The translations under genes were made by a program, and so were the position numbers. Below the pieces are notes generated by a model, which had not been told where the DNA came from, did not search any database, and saw nothing but the letters and a program-made list of their open reading frames with translations. Below, in pieces: positions 49,213 to 61,284 of a DNA stretch of 64,000 bases (within the stretch, counting starts at the first letter, position 1; the number at the start of each line of letters is the position of its first letter). The stretch comes from Clavelina lepadiformis (taxonomy: Eukaryota; Chordata; Ascidiacea; Aplousobranchia; Clavelinidae): positions 4,154,977 through 4,218,976 of the forward strand of contig NC_135248.1 of NCBI RefSeq assembly GCF_947623445.1, in the 5' to 3' direction.

Positions 49213-52200
49213 TCAATGGCCGTTGAACGGATTACGAAATTGCTTTAGCTTCTGATTGGCTGGAACTACCCAATCACCGGTGAGGTGAGGACGACGGTAC
49301 TGCTCATTGGTGGTGGAGTTAAAGACAGGAACCGTTTCAACAGCAGCAGTTGAAAGTGACTGTAAGGTAATGACGGTAATGATGAAAGATATTGTTCTTG
49401 TTGCAGATATTTGACAGTATACCAATTATAAAACGTACAGCATAGACATACTGTGGCCTTGTGGGCCTTTAGATTCCGATACTTACTTTGAGATAAACAT
49501 ACGCATCGGTTCCATGACCTTCCATCGACTGAAGTTCCAAGTCACCACCGAGGTATCGCGCATACAAACGGGATATTGGTAGACCGTAACCATAGCCGGC
49601 CTGAAAAAAATAACATTTGAAGAAAATGATTGAAGTCGGAATGTAGAATTTTAACTTCAGATGATCCACCGGTTTATTGTGGATTGTGAAAATGTACACA
49701 CTCCACTCGCCAGAACACAGGCAAGGCTCACAGAAACAGCATTTGCAGTGAACCAAAATATTTTGCAAACAAAATGCTAAAAATCACAGAAAACGATGAG
49801 CAAGAAAAGCTTTCTCAAATCGTAAACTTGATTTAAACGACGCAGTCGGCAAGTGACGAAGCAATTTGTAAAAATAACAGTAACGTACCAGCGGCGTGAC
49901 CCTTGCATCTTCGCTACGAGGAGGGCGCGGAGCAGTGCTGTAGAGATACTCGAACCACCTCGTGGTGACGGACCGGGATGCTCCACCACCAGCATCCGAG
50001 ATCTTGATGCCGAGATCCGATTTTCCTTTCGTAACTCGGACTTGGACGGGAGGAACATCGCAGGCGTGAGGATATCTTTCCATCGTCGCTCGCATCGAGT
50101 TCTGTGAGAAGATTATGACGTTTAATCGATATAGCTACTACAGTATAAGTATAAACACAAAAAGAAAGGATCGTAATTAGAAGTTAACAAGCCATGTGGC
50201 ACATATATGGTGCAACGTTAAACCTTTCATATCAATTAATAAATCTTATTAAGCATCGCACTATAATATATAATATAGTATAATACGTTCCATAATAATT
50301 CTTAAAGCAAGAACCTTAAAAAGCTCGAAGCATATGTGGTGGAGATGGGAAGGAACGTATATTATGCTCACTTCAGATGATTCCTCTATTTCTGAAACAA
50401 AAACGTCGAAAATCAGCTCGCGTGGACGGGCATCATATACAGTGGTACAATACTGCTTTCGTTGTAATTGACTTATATTGACGGAGACCAATATGTCATG
50501 ATTGTGTCGACACGTTTTGTAGACAACACTCGCTCTGTGGACGCTGACAAAAATAGCAATGCGTAGTCCGAAGTGCAGACGCTCGCTCGAAGCATTAAAC
50601 ATCTATACGTATTTTCCTTGCCCTAAACGTGCAATTAGGAAGATTTTCCGTTGCAGACCCATTTTCCGGCAATATGCGTTTGCATCTGAATCGATTTATG
50701 TTTACACCTTTCGTAGAACTGATAGTTTTACATAAAGCCCAAATATTTATCTGGAAAAACGTTATATACAACATCGTGTATCTTGTTGTAGTTTGACTAC
50801 GTGTACATTATGAGAAAACTCACCATTATGAACGTCTATGTTAAGAGCTGGGGCACCGAGATAATATTGCTCGCAGAGGAATTTCGCTGCGTTGTAAGCG
50901 TCTTCTACCACCATTGGCACATCGCATTTAGGATCAATCGTCCCGTAAAAGTCCGGCTGACGCACGGGTGAATCCCCGAATAAAAGAACTGAAAATGCAG
51001 GTTTTACCGACACGTCAGTACACTACATAGCCTAAGTTAAGTCTATGCTCTCAGCTTTGCAGTAGGCCTATCCAATGCGTAAGGCAACACATATGTTATT
51101 TTCACGGTGTTACTTACTGTGTTGGTTTATGAGAATTCGAATGCCTATTCTACTGGTGTAGAAGCGGTCCAGAAAATATTGGATTTTGTCTTGACCGTCT
51201 TCGGGATGCTTTTGTAATTCATTCCACTCCATAATTCCGTGAGCCATCGTCTCAACGACGTTTCTATGCCTCTGTATGATTCCTTCTAGAACTTTATTGA
51301 ACCTGTGATACAAGGGGTTTTGGGTGTTAATATCAAAGTTAAAAACAGAACCAAAGTATTCATAAAGTCAACGAAAAACGTTCAAGCGATTGATATTTTG
51401 CAATTTATCTGTTCTTACTCCACTAGATCTCTGCAGTTCGCATTGTCTTGATCAAAGTCAATAACTTCTTCGAAAGATTGTTGGTACCAAGAGGTCACCA
51501 GTTGCGTTGAAGGCATAGCTTGCAAGCCGTCCGGCAAACGATTCATTTCCTGCAGAACGGTATCACTGTAAAATGCTTTTTTAGGAAAAGTAAATATGAC
51601 AGCATTGACAACGGGTGTACCTTGACCATGTTTGCCAGTCTTGTGGGCAGTTCCTGACGAAGCCATTTAAAAGATCTTTTTTCATCTCCACTTTTTTGTG
51701 CTGAAAAATATCTCATGGTTAGATTTCATACACTAAATTGCTCTTGAATGCTTTGAGCTTTGTTAACTATTGTCCAAGGTAGGCTACACAAAATTACTTG
51801 AGCGTATGAAAGCTAGATACGTAGTTTGACGGTTTATGCCAGGATATTTGAGAGCATATAGGTACACGAGCAACTTATCACAAAGTTAAACAATTAGGGA
51901 GATTTTTTGCTCAAACTTGTTTTTACTCCAATGATACAATCCATAAAAATATAGGTTCGTATTCACTATTCAGCCTTTAACAAAGCGTTATAGTAGGCTA
52001 TTATCGAGCGAAACAAGCGCTCTGGAAGTAATCAAAGTCATATTCGTCATAGTCACATACCAGCAGGCTCTGAAAACGTCCAATTCTTCGTGACAAATCG
52101 CATTATAATACTAAGATAACTATATTACACTTTAATTGGAAACTCTCTCATGGCAAAATGTCTGATGATCTGCTTATTGCAGCAATATGATACACATGAC

Positions 52201-52385
52201 TAAACACAAGTGTCATCCACAAGCTGAAACTTACCGAAATCAAGAAATTGGCGCAAAGATAACGGGGTTGGCGAAAATCGGCTGTAATATTCGATCATTC
52301 TCTGCAATGCATTTTCGTTTCTTGCGTAATCATTTTGAACAGATCTACGCAGACCGGCTTGCAACAATTTATTCACGATGCGCAT
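49213..52385 (-). CDS. PDK: Pyruvate dehydrogenase kinase, copy B
   Basis: Nine coding exons on the minus strand with the same phases as copy A: 52385-52235, 51700-51621, 51549-51419, 51302-51118, 50988-50824, 50391-50315, 50101-49889, 49600-49487 and 49359-49213; 420 residues. All kinase motifs are present: [41 protein letters not shown] and GDWVVP. The protein ends NGH, two residues earlier than copy A. The N-terminal exon differs in many codons ([20 protein letters not shown] against [20 protein letters not shown] in copy A). Exons 7 and 8 are almost identical between copies. It is a tandem duplicate in the same orientation and appears intact. Confidence 0.95.
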
Positions 52386-52949
52386 AGTTTCCTACAGGCT
52401 ATCAGCTAAGAGGTAAGAACTGGCGTTAGTAATATTTTCATCACAGTTTCAAAAGGCTCTCAAATCTAAAGAAACTGAACGTTTGAAAATAATAGAGGAA
52501 ATCTCCGAGTAAATTTGAAAGAGTATACAAACTGCCTTTTATTGCGACTTCACTGGCGTTAGTTAGCTTGCTAACAACATTACTCAACCAAGATAAGATA
52601 GGCTATATGAAGAAAGCTTCAGAATAGTTAATACAAATGGCAACTGATTCACAGCAGTTATAGCTCGAAAACGACTAAATAATGCTGGAAAAACTGTTTA
52701 CTGTTTAGCTTCTCTGTTAGTTTGTTGGAGTTAAATTAAAAAATTGCGGCAAATGTAAATCTAACAAACCTTTAGTAAAAAGTTATAAATAATGTACATG
52801 TACTAAAGTCTCTAGGTTAAATAAATAGTTACTGAAACACACAGAAAGCCCACTACCCTAAACAGCAGCAATGAAGAAATCATTACTACGTGACAGGCAC
52901 ACGTTTTTATACCGGCGTTTTCGACCAATGAATGGAAAATTCTGTGTAA

Positions 52950-53045
52950 ATAGCCCCAGCTGATTTGCTCTTTTCCCCGGCGAGTCCTGGTTGTTTCTTT
53001 TTTATGACGTCATTCCTCTTTCTCACTCAGTAATTTTCCAGCTAA
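52950..53045 (-). promoter_or_regulatory. Upstream conserved module of PDK copy B with CRE palindrome
   Basis: CAGCTGATTTGCTC, TTGTTTCTTT, a perfect CRE/ATF palindrome TGACGTCA (53005-53012), then AGTAATTTTCCAGCTAA. It lies about 0.6 kb upstream of the PDK B start codon. Confidence 0.55.
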
Positions 53046-53584
53046 AGACAATCGCCACTTTTCTTTTCAACCTACATAATACTGTAGTTTGAAAAGAGTT
53101 ATGGGCGAGTTAAATGCTGTAATGGAGAAGTTTTGCAAACGATTCCGACGTGGCGTCTTTAAATGCGTTACTAGAACCCAGACAATGACAAATTTCATTA
53201 TTTAGATATACATTTCGATGTGCCCTGTTCTCCTTTTGATCCACACCCAAGACTAATGTTTTTATACAAATTTTACATCTTGGCTTACTTATACGTGCGA
53301 TGCCGATTTAGGGAAACTAAGCATTTGGAAGATATGAGGTTAAACTAATTATCGAATGCGATATTTCAAACGGTTGCAAATGGTTGCCAAAGTGCTATAT
53401 ATTTTCATTAGAACTAGGTTTTATAATCTTTCGCATTTTATGATCAAAATACGAACAAAACACTGCGATCCTTAATTAATCGTACAGAACAAATTACGTG
53501 CAGCGACAAGACAAAGTTATTCTAAGGTGATCTATAAAACGTTTTATACCGGTGTTAGCAAAACGGATTTCGGGTCAAATCACC

Positions 53585-53662
53585 TCAGCTGACTTTCCTG
53601 TCGAGTCAATTTTTGTTTCTTTTATTAAATGACGTCATGTTATCTAGTAATTTTCCACGCTA
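53585..53662 (-). promoter_or_regulatory. Third, orphan copy of the PDK upstream module
   Basis: CAGCTGACTTTCCT, TTTTGTTTCTTTT, TGACGTCA (53630-53637), then AGTAATTTTCCACGCTAA. It is the same order and spacing as the two PDK modules, but no PDK exon lies between it and the copy B module. Confidence 0.5.
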
Positions 53663-53699
53663 AAACAGTTGCCACTTTTCGACATACATTTCGCAAGTG

Positions 53700-54690
53700 G
53701 TGTCAAACTTATTGCCAAATAAATGCTCACACATCTCAAATGTTCTTCTAACACCTACACTTTTTCGACTTGTCAAGTTATCATGTCGACATTTTGGTTT
53801 AGTGGTATCAGTTATGTGCTTGTTATCGACATTTTTTGAAAAGTAGTTTTACATAGCATACAAAGTTTTAAATTTTTCACTCACGGCGAAGTTAACATAC
53901 GCAAATGCATAATTACCTAGTTAGCAAAAGGGCCAGTGGAAAAATACAAACAAAAAATGCAAAATATTCCGTCGCTAAAATGTAATCGCTACGTGGTAAG
54001 AGATATGTCGAAAAATGAAAGTGCGACATACGACAAATTTCATAATTATTTATAAATTTTTGTAACTTTTTTCTTAACTATGCATAACATAATTATTCAT
54101 TCGTTTAAGTATTTTATAATAATATAATAAACCTAGCATGTCGAATACTCGTCTTTCTAACTTATCCGTATTCTTGACATGAACTAGGTAATATCAGAGG
54201 CACATATACAACAGCTTTTGCGTAGAAAGTCGACGTACGTAAAACGTCATTTCAAATCACTAAATCAACAGTTAACATCAGATTTACTCCATGATTTAAT
54301 TAAAAGCATTTCACAAAAGACAGTATTTAGTAAAATATGGAAAAAATACGAGAACTTATCGCTTTGATGGGAATATTCAGGTTACTTTGAATTATTTCAA
54401 ACGATAATATTATTCTAAATGATTGATATAAAATCATGTTCTCATTCAGCATACTGATAAGTTCGCTTTATAAAGATAAATGAGAAACCGGATATGACGA
54501 TTAACATAGTCCTATGGGAATTACCACTTTGCTAAGGAACTAGTCACTAGTGAGTATGTTTGAACGTGCTACTTTTCCCTACTTACCATCTGTTGTAGAC
54601 AACGCTGATATGCAGTAAAAATGCCTCAAGTGTGAGTTGGTTGTTAAATTCAGCACAAACGTCAACTAATACAAAAACCGGTCTTTCTGT
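53700..54690. other. Intergenic region
   Basis: Very AT-rich. Nothing supported. Confidence 0.35.
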
Positions 54691-54699
54691 CACGCGTTC

Positions 54700-54841
54700 T
54701 AAGGTTGGATACACGCGGACATTTTCCGCGAGCGGATATTACGTTTGTCTTCATCGAGCGGACGAGCAACCGAGATGGTGACGTTAAGTTAAACAAACGC
54801 GAAAGGCGTTTGCGAGAAATCTCTACGTGGATACGGCCTTA
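54700..54841. repeat. Short MITE (about 140 bp)
   Basis: Left TAAGGTTGGATACACG and right CGTGGATACGGCCTTA (read inverted) are imperfect inverted repeats at the two ends of a compact, GC-richer block containing CGCGAGCGG-type motifs. The class is not certain. Confidence 0.5.
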
Positions 54842-55017
54842 CGTTACGTTAACATCACTAACACTTTCAGACGTATTATATCCAAAAAGAACTATAATAT
54901 ACGTGCTTCTTTGCATAAATGATTGGTTTCAAAGTACAGCATTCAACGTAATAGGTGCGTCGAAATTCGTATTGTATTCTACATGTCATGTAGTCATATA
55001 ACAATATAATTTAATCT

Positions 55018-55260
55018 GTCACCATTTCACCAAAAAATCGTGCGTTTGCAGTTATTTTTCACAGTTTCTTGCAAACCTAATCGTAGTGTATGGTAACCTA
55101 AACCTAACCTAAAGATATCTTCTAATTCACATTTAACTTAAAATATCGTGAATAACTAATTTCAACTTTTTGCATGCTCATTTTTCCAACCAAACGGCCT
55201 ATCAAGTTATAACACAAGCAAAAAGCGCCCTGCTTACAGCGATAACCAAACAGTTGCCTA
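55018..55260. repeat. MITE, CCTAA-rich family, copy 2
   Basis: Left end CACCATTTCACCAAAAAA, then AACCTAAACCTAACCTAA and CAACTTTTTGCATGC. The right end is degraded. Confidence 0.55.
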
Positions 55261-55384
55261 TCAAAGAATATCACTTCTAATGCGGGCCGTCACGTAACGC
55301 TGTAGTGCCTTTAGGTTAAATGAGGTCAAAACATTGAGGTCACACGAGGTACGTGCGCCAAAGCATGTTTGTTTTCTTGTTAGC

Positions 55385-55637
55385 TGCCACTATTTCACCA
55401 GAAAGAAAAGTGCGTTCAAACTTTTTTCACTCTTTCTTGTTAACCTCACTTTAATTTTATCTCACCTCACCTCAGTTTATAGTAACTTAAACCTAACCTA
55501 AATCTTCCTTCTAATCTAAATCTAACTTTAATTAAACCTTAATCAGCTAAAATGAAGTTCGTGCATACCAATTCTCCTAACTAAACCGCGTATCTAACTA
55601 TGGGCTGCTTGATCAACTTTCGGTGAAACAGCCACTC
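55385..55637. repeat. MITE, CCTAA-rich family, copy 3
   Basis: Left end GCCACTATTTCACCAGAAA and right end GGTGAAACAGCCACTC are inverted copies. The body holds TTAAACCTAACCTAAATC and GGGCTGCTTGATC. Confidence 0.65.
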
Positions 55638-55639
55638 TC

Positions 55640-56035
55640 TTTCTTGTTTGTACATTCAGCATGACCACGTTTTGCGCAAGGATTTCGTTGTAAGTGCTGT
55701 ATATACTAAACCGGGGTCCGAACTTTTTGGTGCTGCTGGTCGCAAAATCAAAATGACAGAAGGTGGCAGGCCCCAACAGGAAAATGACTTACGAAATTCC
55801 GGTAAGGATTCAATAACGAATAAACAAACGTTCTGAGGCCGCGTAGAAGACGCAAAAGCGCAAAAAGTCAACGGAAGTAAAAAATCAAGACTGTTTAACA
55901 CGTATATTGAGCAACTAGATCATACAGGTATTCAGTATCATGCAATGTATACACTGCTTCATACCCAAGAGATGAAACTACAACAAAAGCATTTCACTGT
56001 TGATCAAAACATTGACAGGTTTTTTTTATCAATAG
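55640..56035 (+). other. Coding-like remnant between two MITEs
   Basis: One plus-strand frame reads almost continuously over about 130 codons with a protein-like composition (LRKDFVVSAVYTKPG; RLFNTYIEQLDHTGIQYHA; FTVDQNIDRFFLSIVD) but is not fully open and has no splice context. I do not recognise the family. It could be a transposon-derived remnant or a decayed host gene. Confidence 0.25.
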
Positions 56036-56479
56036 TAGACTAATATAATCATCGAAATAAGTTCAAAATGGCCTGAATAATTTCATCAAAGCGAAAAGCG
56101 TTCGTAGCTTTTGCACATTTAGCTAAATGTGTGGTCGATCTTGTTACTGATGTTATTTCAAAATATTGAGTTCATGGACTCCATGTCAAAATGGGTGGTG
56201 CGAAAAATCTAATTGTGACATAAGACACAAGTACATACAACTTTTTGTGATATTAACATGAACTGAAATTGTTATTGAGATTACCAAACGTTTTGTTCAT
56301 TAAACCAAAAATTATAGGCCAATTCAAGCACCGCGTTGCAATTTAATATCAATGTGGCACCGCAAGTCGCAATATTGGTTCCGTGGGCTGCAAATTGTCG
56401 ACCTGTGAATTTAACTGATGCTGTCTCTCCAAACAAACTATACACTTTGCAAACTATAGCACTGACCAAATTTTTAGGC

Positions 56480-56780
56480 GTTCACTATTTTACCAGAAAA
56501 AATCGGACGTATAAAGCTATTTTTCATGACTTCTTGTTGGACCAACTTGTAACATAGTAACGTTTCAGACAATAATGTTACGTGACAAATAGTAAAACAT
56601 AATAACATAATGGTTCACCTAAAGTTTCCTAAACCTAACCTAAATCTTTCTTCTTATCTAAATCTAACTTCAATTAAACCCTAGATAACCTAAATTGACT
56701 TTTTGCATATCCATTTTCCTAACCTAATTGCCTATCTTTAACTACGGGCTGCTTGATCTACATTTGGTGAAATAGTTACT
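56480..56780. repeat. MITE, CCTAA-rich family, copy 4
   Basis: The best-preserved copy, about 300 bp. Left end TTCACTATTTTACCAGAAAA and right end TTTGGTGAAATAGTTACT are inverted repeats. The body has CCTAAACCTAACCTAAATC and TTAACTACGGGCTGC. Confidence 0.7.
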
Positions 56781-56789
56781 CTGCATTTT

Positions 56790-58030
56790 TCAACAGTAAT
56801 ACTACAGAAAGCTGTTATCTCCAACCTAAAATCTGTTTAAAGTGCGCTAATGCATTTAGAAACTCTGTTATGAAATAGAAAAAATATATGCATCCAGCAA
56901 TAACCAGTATTGCCCAACTTGTTAGATGTTGAAAAGGCCGAAGTGCGATATTTACGTGAAAACACGTGTCATAAAATAATGCGATTACAGCAACTTTCTA
57001 TCCCATAACTCGCGCAGGTTTTCACAAGTTGCTGTTTATCTGTATTGCGTAACAAAGTCCAGAGCAACGTCAGGTAAATGGAAACAATAAATTTAGCTGA
57101 ATTGCTTATTTTATTTAACCGGTGTCACCTGTTCCCACATTGCATATGTACAACATAGTTCAAAGAGCAAAGTTTGAATTAATCGAGTATTGCGAGCATT
57201 TGCTTCAGTTGAAGACTTTTTTTCTTGGTTGGCAACAAAGAACTGACATCATGCAATTTATTTTTTACTGTATTTTACTTTCATTTCTATGTGTGTTGAT
57301 CTCAAAAATTGTCGTAAATAGTGTGGTAAGTTGCAACTTGCAGTTTGCAAGCAACATTGTACTTAGTAGTTGATAATGACATGCACCGTCAAACACCATG
57401 TTGCTGTAAACGCTTGTAAATATTACAGCCTATAAACTTTTTTCTTCAAACATGAAATTAGCAAAAGTCCAACTCCCAAACAATTTGTTAAATAATAAAA
57501 CCAGCAGTAAAACGCTCGTTTGCTTAGTACTTTGTTGGAATATGGGTAATACTGTAAAGTGTAAATGATTGAGTTTTCCTCTGCTTGTCATGCAGTGTCA
57601 CTTAGTGCCAATACATAACTTTTCTAAACGCCGTTTGGGGGTGCTATAAATCTTTGCCTGGTAATCTTTGTTCTTATTTTGCCTTGTTTATTACATTTTA
57701 TTTTTGGGCTATAAACGTTTTTTTTTAATTTTAAAGCAAAATGTTAAAAAAATTCAAACTTTTTAGCCAATTCCAAACTTTAACCTTAGCTTAGGTCTGC
57801 AATCCAGCAAACCCTCAACAATATCCTAAAATTTTAAAAATAATTTTAATTTAAATTTGTTAGGTGCTGTGTTATAAATGATAACATTTTTTGTGTGTAG
57901 GTACGTGCTAAGTACGGGGTACTTAATAAGCATAAACAAATGATGTGCAAGGCCTCAGTAGGCAGCATGGAAATCTGCCAGAAATTTGTAGAATTGTTTT
58001 TAGATTTGTATAAATTTTAACACAGTTTAT
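56790..58030. other. Intergenic region
   Basis: AT-rich with no supported gene. An 83-codon frame at 57122-57373 contains one hydrophobic run but lacks any supporting context. Confidence 0.35.
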
Positions 58031-58237
58031 AAATTGCTGCTGTTTTATTGTCATGTGAACGACACAATGTTTAAATTGCAAAGCATTGTAACATTGCTCT
58101 GTTTAACAAATTGCACGATTTTTACGAGCATGTACGATAGTAGAAATGCGTTATCAATAAGATCAATACAAATATTTTTAACAGCCAAATCAATTACTGA
58201 GATTAACAACTCTGGCACAATCTACCATTTCTCCTTT

Positions 58238-58666
58238 TCATCGCGGGTAAGGAGGTTGACCGTATGGATACGAAGCGGGATAGCCCGGTCTTGGTGGAGG
58301 CACAGCCGGATATCCAGCAGCAGGTGGAGGATGATGATGAACAACGTGGACTTGAGGTCTTGGAGGATGGTGATGATGCACGACCGGAGGTGGAGGATTG
58401 TGGTGATGATGATGTGGATGATGATGTGGATGATGCTGAGAGAAGTGGATAGCATTTGCTGTGGCTGCAGCAGACACCTCACGGTGATGAGCGTTTTCCG
58501 CTCTTTGCCCAGCAGCCTGAGACTTCGACTCTAGTCTGATAGCCTGACCCAGATTACCGTGCACTGCCGCGTTCACGGCTCTGCTGTGAAGTCTTTCTTC
58601 TCGCCTCTCCGCTCGCATTTCTTGCTTGTGGGCTTTGTTGGCCTCTTGCCGCATTTTTCGTTCCAT
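58238..58666 (-). CDS. Small His/Pro-rich protein, copy 1
   Basis: A single-exon protein of 142 residues starting MERKMRQEANKAHKQEMRAE. Residues 1-65 form a highly charged, Arg/Glu/Ala-rich predicted helix (RREERLHSRAVNAAVHGNLG). Residues 72-110 are His-rich (HHPHHHPHHHHH), then Pro-rich with HVVHH and repeated PG/YP motifs to the end. No signal peptide or membrane helix. It has a tandem paralogue 3 kb downstream on the same strand. A minus-strand AATAAA lies at 58044-58049. The shadow frames on the plus strand are Asp/Val-rich artefacts. The His clusters suggest metal binding (inference). I do not recognise the family. Confidence 0.75.
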   Translation of the reverse strand: MERKMRQEANKAHKQEMRAERREERLHSRAVNAAVHGNLGQAIRLESKSQAAGQRAENAHHREVSAAATANAIHFSQHHPHHHPHHHHHNPPPPVVHHHHPPRPQVHVVHHHPPPAAGYPAVPPPRPGYPASYPYGQPPYPR

Positions 58667-61280
58667 ATTCTGTTTCCAGTGATATTTCTACCGATCTGTT
58701 AAACTTATAATTTTTTCCCAGAGTCTGCTTGCCAAATGCGTCTGCTGGTTTTCTGCGCTTACCAGAAATGCGCTCGTGCTGCTTCGTGTTTATCATTAAA
58801 CCAGCTATGCGCTTCGCACACGCTGTCACAAGTTACAGTTTAACCTATAAAACATCCTATGACACAAAATCCGGCAACAAATAAACTTTGTCATGTGAAC
58901 CATTATGTCACTTTACAGCTTTGTTTACTCAAGCGACGTCGGATTAAAAAGTTAGCGATTGGTCAATGAAATTATGCATTGATTATAAAAATTTGGATTA
59001 CACTCGGTTGCTGTCGTCATGTGATAACAACTAAAAGATTAATTCCAACGCCATAGGCTAAGACCAACTCTTGATAACTTTGCTTCAAAAGTATGTCCAG
59101 TTTTTATAGAAAACTATAGGGAAGAACCACTTTTCGATGAAATAAGAAACTATATATCTATAAACTATGAAACTATGCATTGTTGCAAGATTGTAACTAC
59201 AATATCAATAATAATTTGAGAAAGCAACAGACAACTCAACAACTGTTGTTTCTTCGTCCTCTTCAGGCAGTGAATTTTAGTTGCAGCTGTGATAAATGCA
59301 ATAGTTAGATCTCATTAGTTTTACAGGGCAAGCTCGCTCGCTCATTAAATTTGCATCGTTGCTTTCTCGTGTTGTTATTTTTCCTCTGTTACCGCAAAAT
59401 GCATCGTGAAATTAAAACATAGCCGAAAGCGCGTTTCTCCTTACTCCTCCGCTCATGTGTTTCGTGACGTATATACGAGCACAAAAGTTCTACGATTTCC
59501 GGAGATTTGATCAAACTAATGATGACGAGGTGATGTTCTTTGAAACACTTCGTACTGCTTTCGCAAGCAGCACAACAGCACACGATCAATACAACATTTG
59601 CAGTTTGAAAGTCATACGTGACTGGACTCAAAATTATATCTATTGTGATATAAAGGACAGCAAAATAAATCCACTAAAAACTTGTTAGTTTCTGCAGACG
59701 TGGTATAATATGTATTAGAACAAAATTCTTGCATCGGGCCGTTTTTATAGTTGACAAGCTGAAAACGTTATATGTTTATTGCGTCGTTTGCGATGTCATT
59801 GTTGAATAAGTTTCACTGATATATACAAATACGTTTACTTTGATTTGATGAACGTATTCAATGATTTTGCAAAAGACGACTAATAATTGAATTAATCTTA
59901 ACCTGTGGTCGTAATTGTAGCAGAAATAACATCAAAATTAGTAATTCATAAAATGGTCGGCGTTTCTGTTTTCCTGGACTGCTTTGTCTGACTTACTTGC
60001 TGTGAAATAGTCACTTGCCGAGTTATAAGGCCAAGCATGCATTATTTAAACATAATATTAACAAAAATAAAACAAACTTAGTTTTGCGTTCATTTGCAAA
60101 TGCACATTAATATTGTACCTTTGTACCACATACAGCTTAGGTTATGACAATCATTAGTAGGCTAATCGTACATTGAAATGTAATGTTAAGGACTCTGGCA
60201 CGTTTTAAACGTTTACTTGTGTGGTCTACTTTCATTCGCAAATTAAGCTCAGAATCACTTCCGGTTTCACGTAGTTGCTGAATTGGTGTTTCCCAGAAAC
60301 GTCATAAGGAATATTATGAAAAGTGGAAAAGCCTATTGCTGTAATAGCTATTACCTATAGCTTGGGAAGAAGTACCTCTAGGTCCTGAGTCTAGGATATT
60401 ATGGATTAATTGCGCCATAACTTCAAGCATGTAGGTCTCAGGCTGGTAACTAGGTCGAACCTTGACGCTATAAAAATTAGCTTTTTCCGTTCTGAAAAAT
60501 TTGTGTCTGGCTTAGTTTAAAAGTACTATAATTGTAGTAGTTGTTGTTTGCTCCCCTCCAGAAAATTCTTCGTCTCTTCTGCTGCCCCAAAGGTTCAAGC
60601 TAGTTACGGGCCTGGTTGGTTTACCATGCAACCCTTCTAAAAACAGCTTTTATTAATCTACACTACATATGTTTTTTCTTGAACATGAATGCAAGCAAAT
60701 ACAGTAGCAAAAGGTAGCACCAAATTAAACATTTATTCTTATATGTAGCTTTTGACATGTAAATGATGAGTATTGTACAAGAATATCCAAGAGGCAATAC
60801 CGTTGTTATTTTTTTTGTGGTACTGCAGTAATCAACTTCCCTGGCGTTGGAGACAACAATTACCAGCATCACCATTAACGTGTTCATTGAATACTTGTAT
60901 ATACTCAGTTCGCTCACTACAGTTGTGTATGATGTACGCTTGTTTGCTACCAGCATTGCCCTTGTTTACAGTAACCTGTTTAAGTACAGTATATAGCCGG
61001 CAGATTCGTCGACACATTAACTAATGTTTACTGAGCTAAGAAAGGTGTTGCTTAACAAACGTTTTAAAATTGCTGTATTAGCCCGTTCCTGATATTGTCA
61101 GAGCTTACGATGTGCTTGATTTGTTTATTTTGCTACATAGGCCTACCATATAAAACGTGAAATGAAATACATTAAACAAAACCTGGTTCAGGCATAGTTG
61201 CACAACGTACATGTACTGTACAAAGTTTACAAAACGTCATTAAGCATACAAAGTGTTACAACTGACGATCATTACCAATG
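58667..61280. other. Spacer between the His/Pro-rich paralogues
   Basis: It includes the promoter of copy 1. A plus-strand frame of 77 codons at 59455-59688 is unsupported. No repeat or RNA gene is recognised. A single GTGAAATAGTCACTTG near 60001 resembles the terminal repeat of the CCTAA-rich MITEs. Confidence 0.35.
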
Positions 61281-61284
61281 CTAT

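Noticed and set aside
57122-57373. 83-codon plus-strand frame with a hydrophobic run
   Set aside because: No supporting splice sites, paralogue or recognised domain.
58034-58534. 166-codon plus-strand frame rich in Arg, Met and Trp
   Set aside because: Antisense reading of the His/Pro-rich gene; its composition is explained by the His codons on the other strand.
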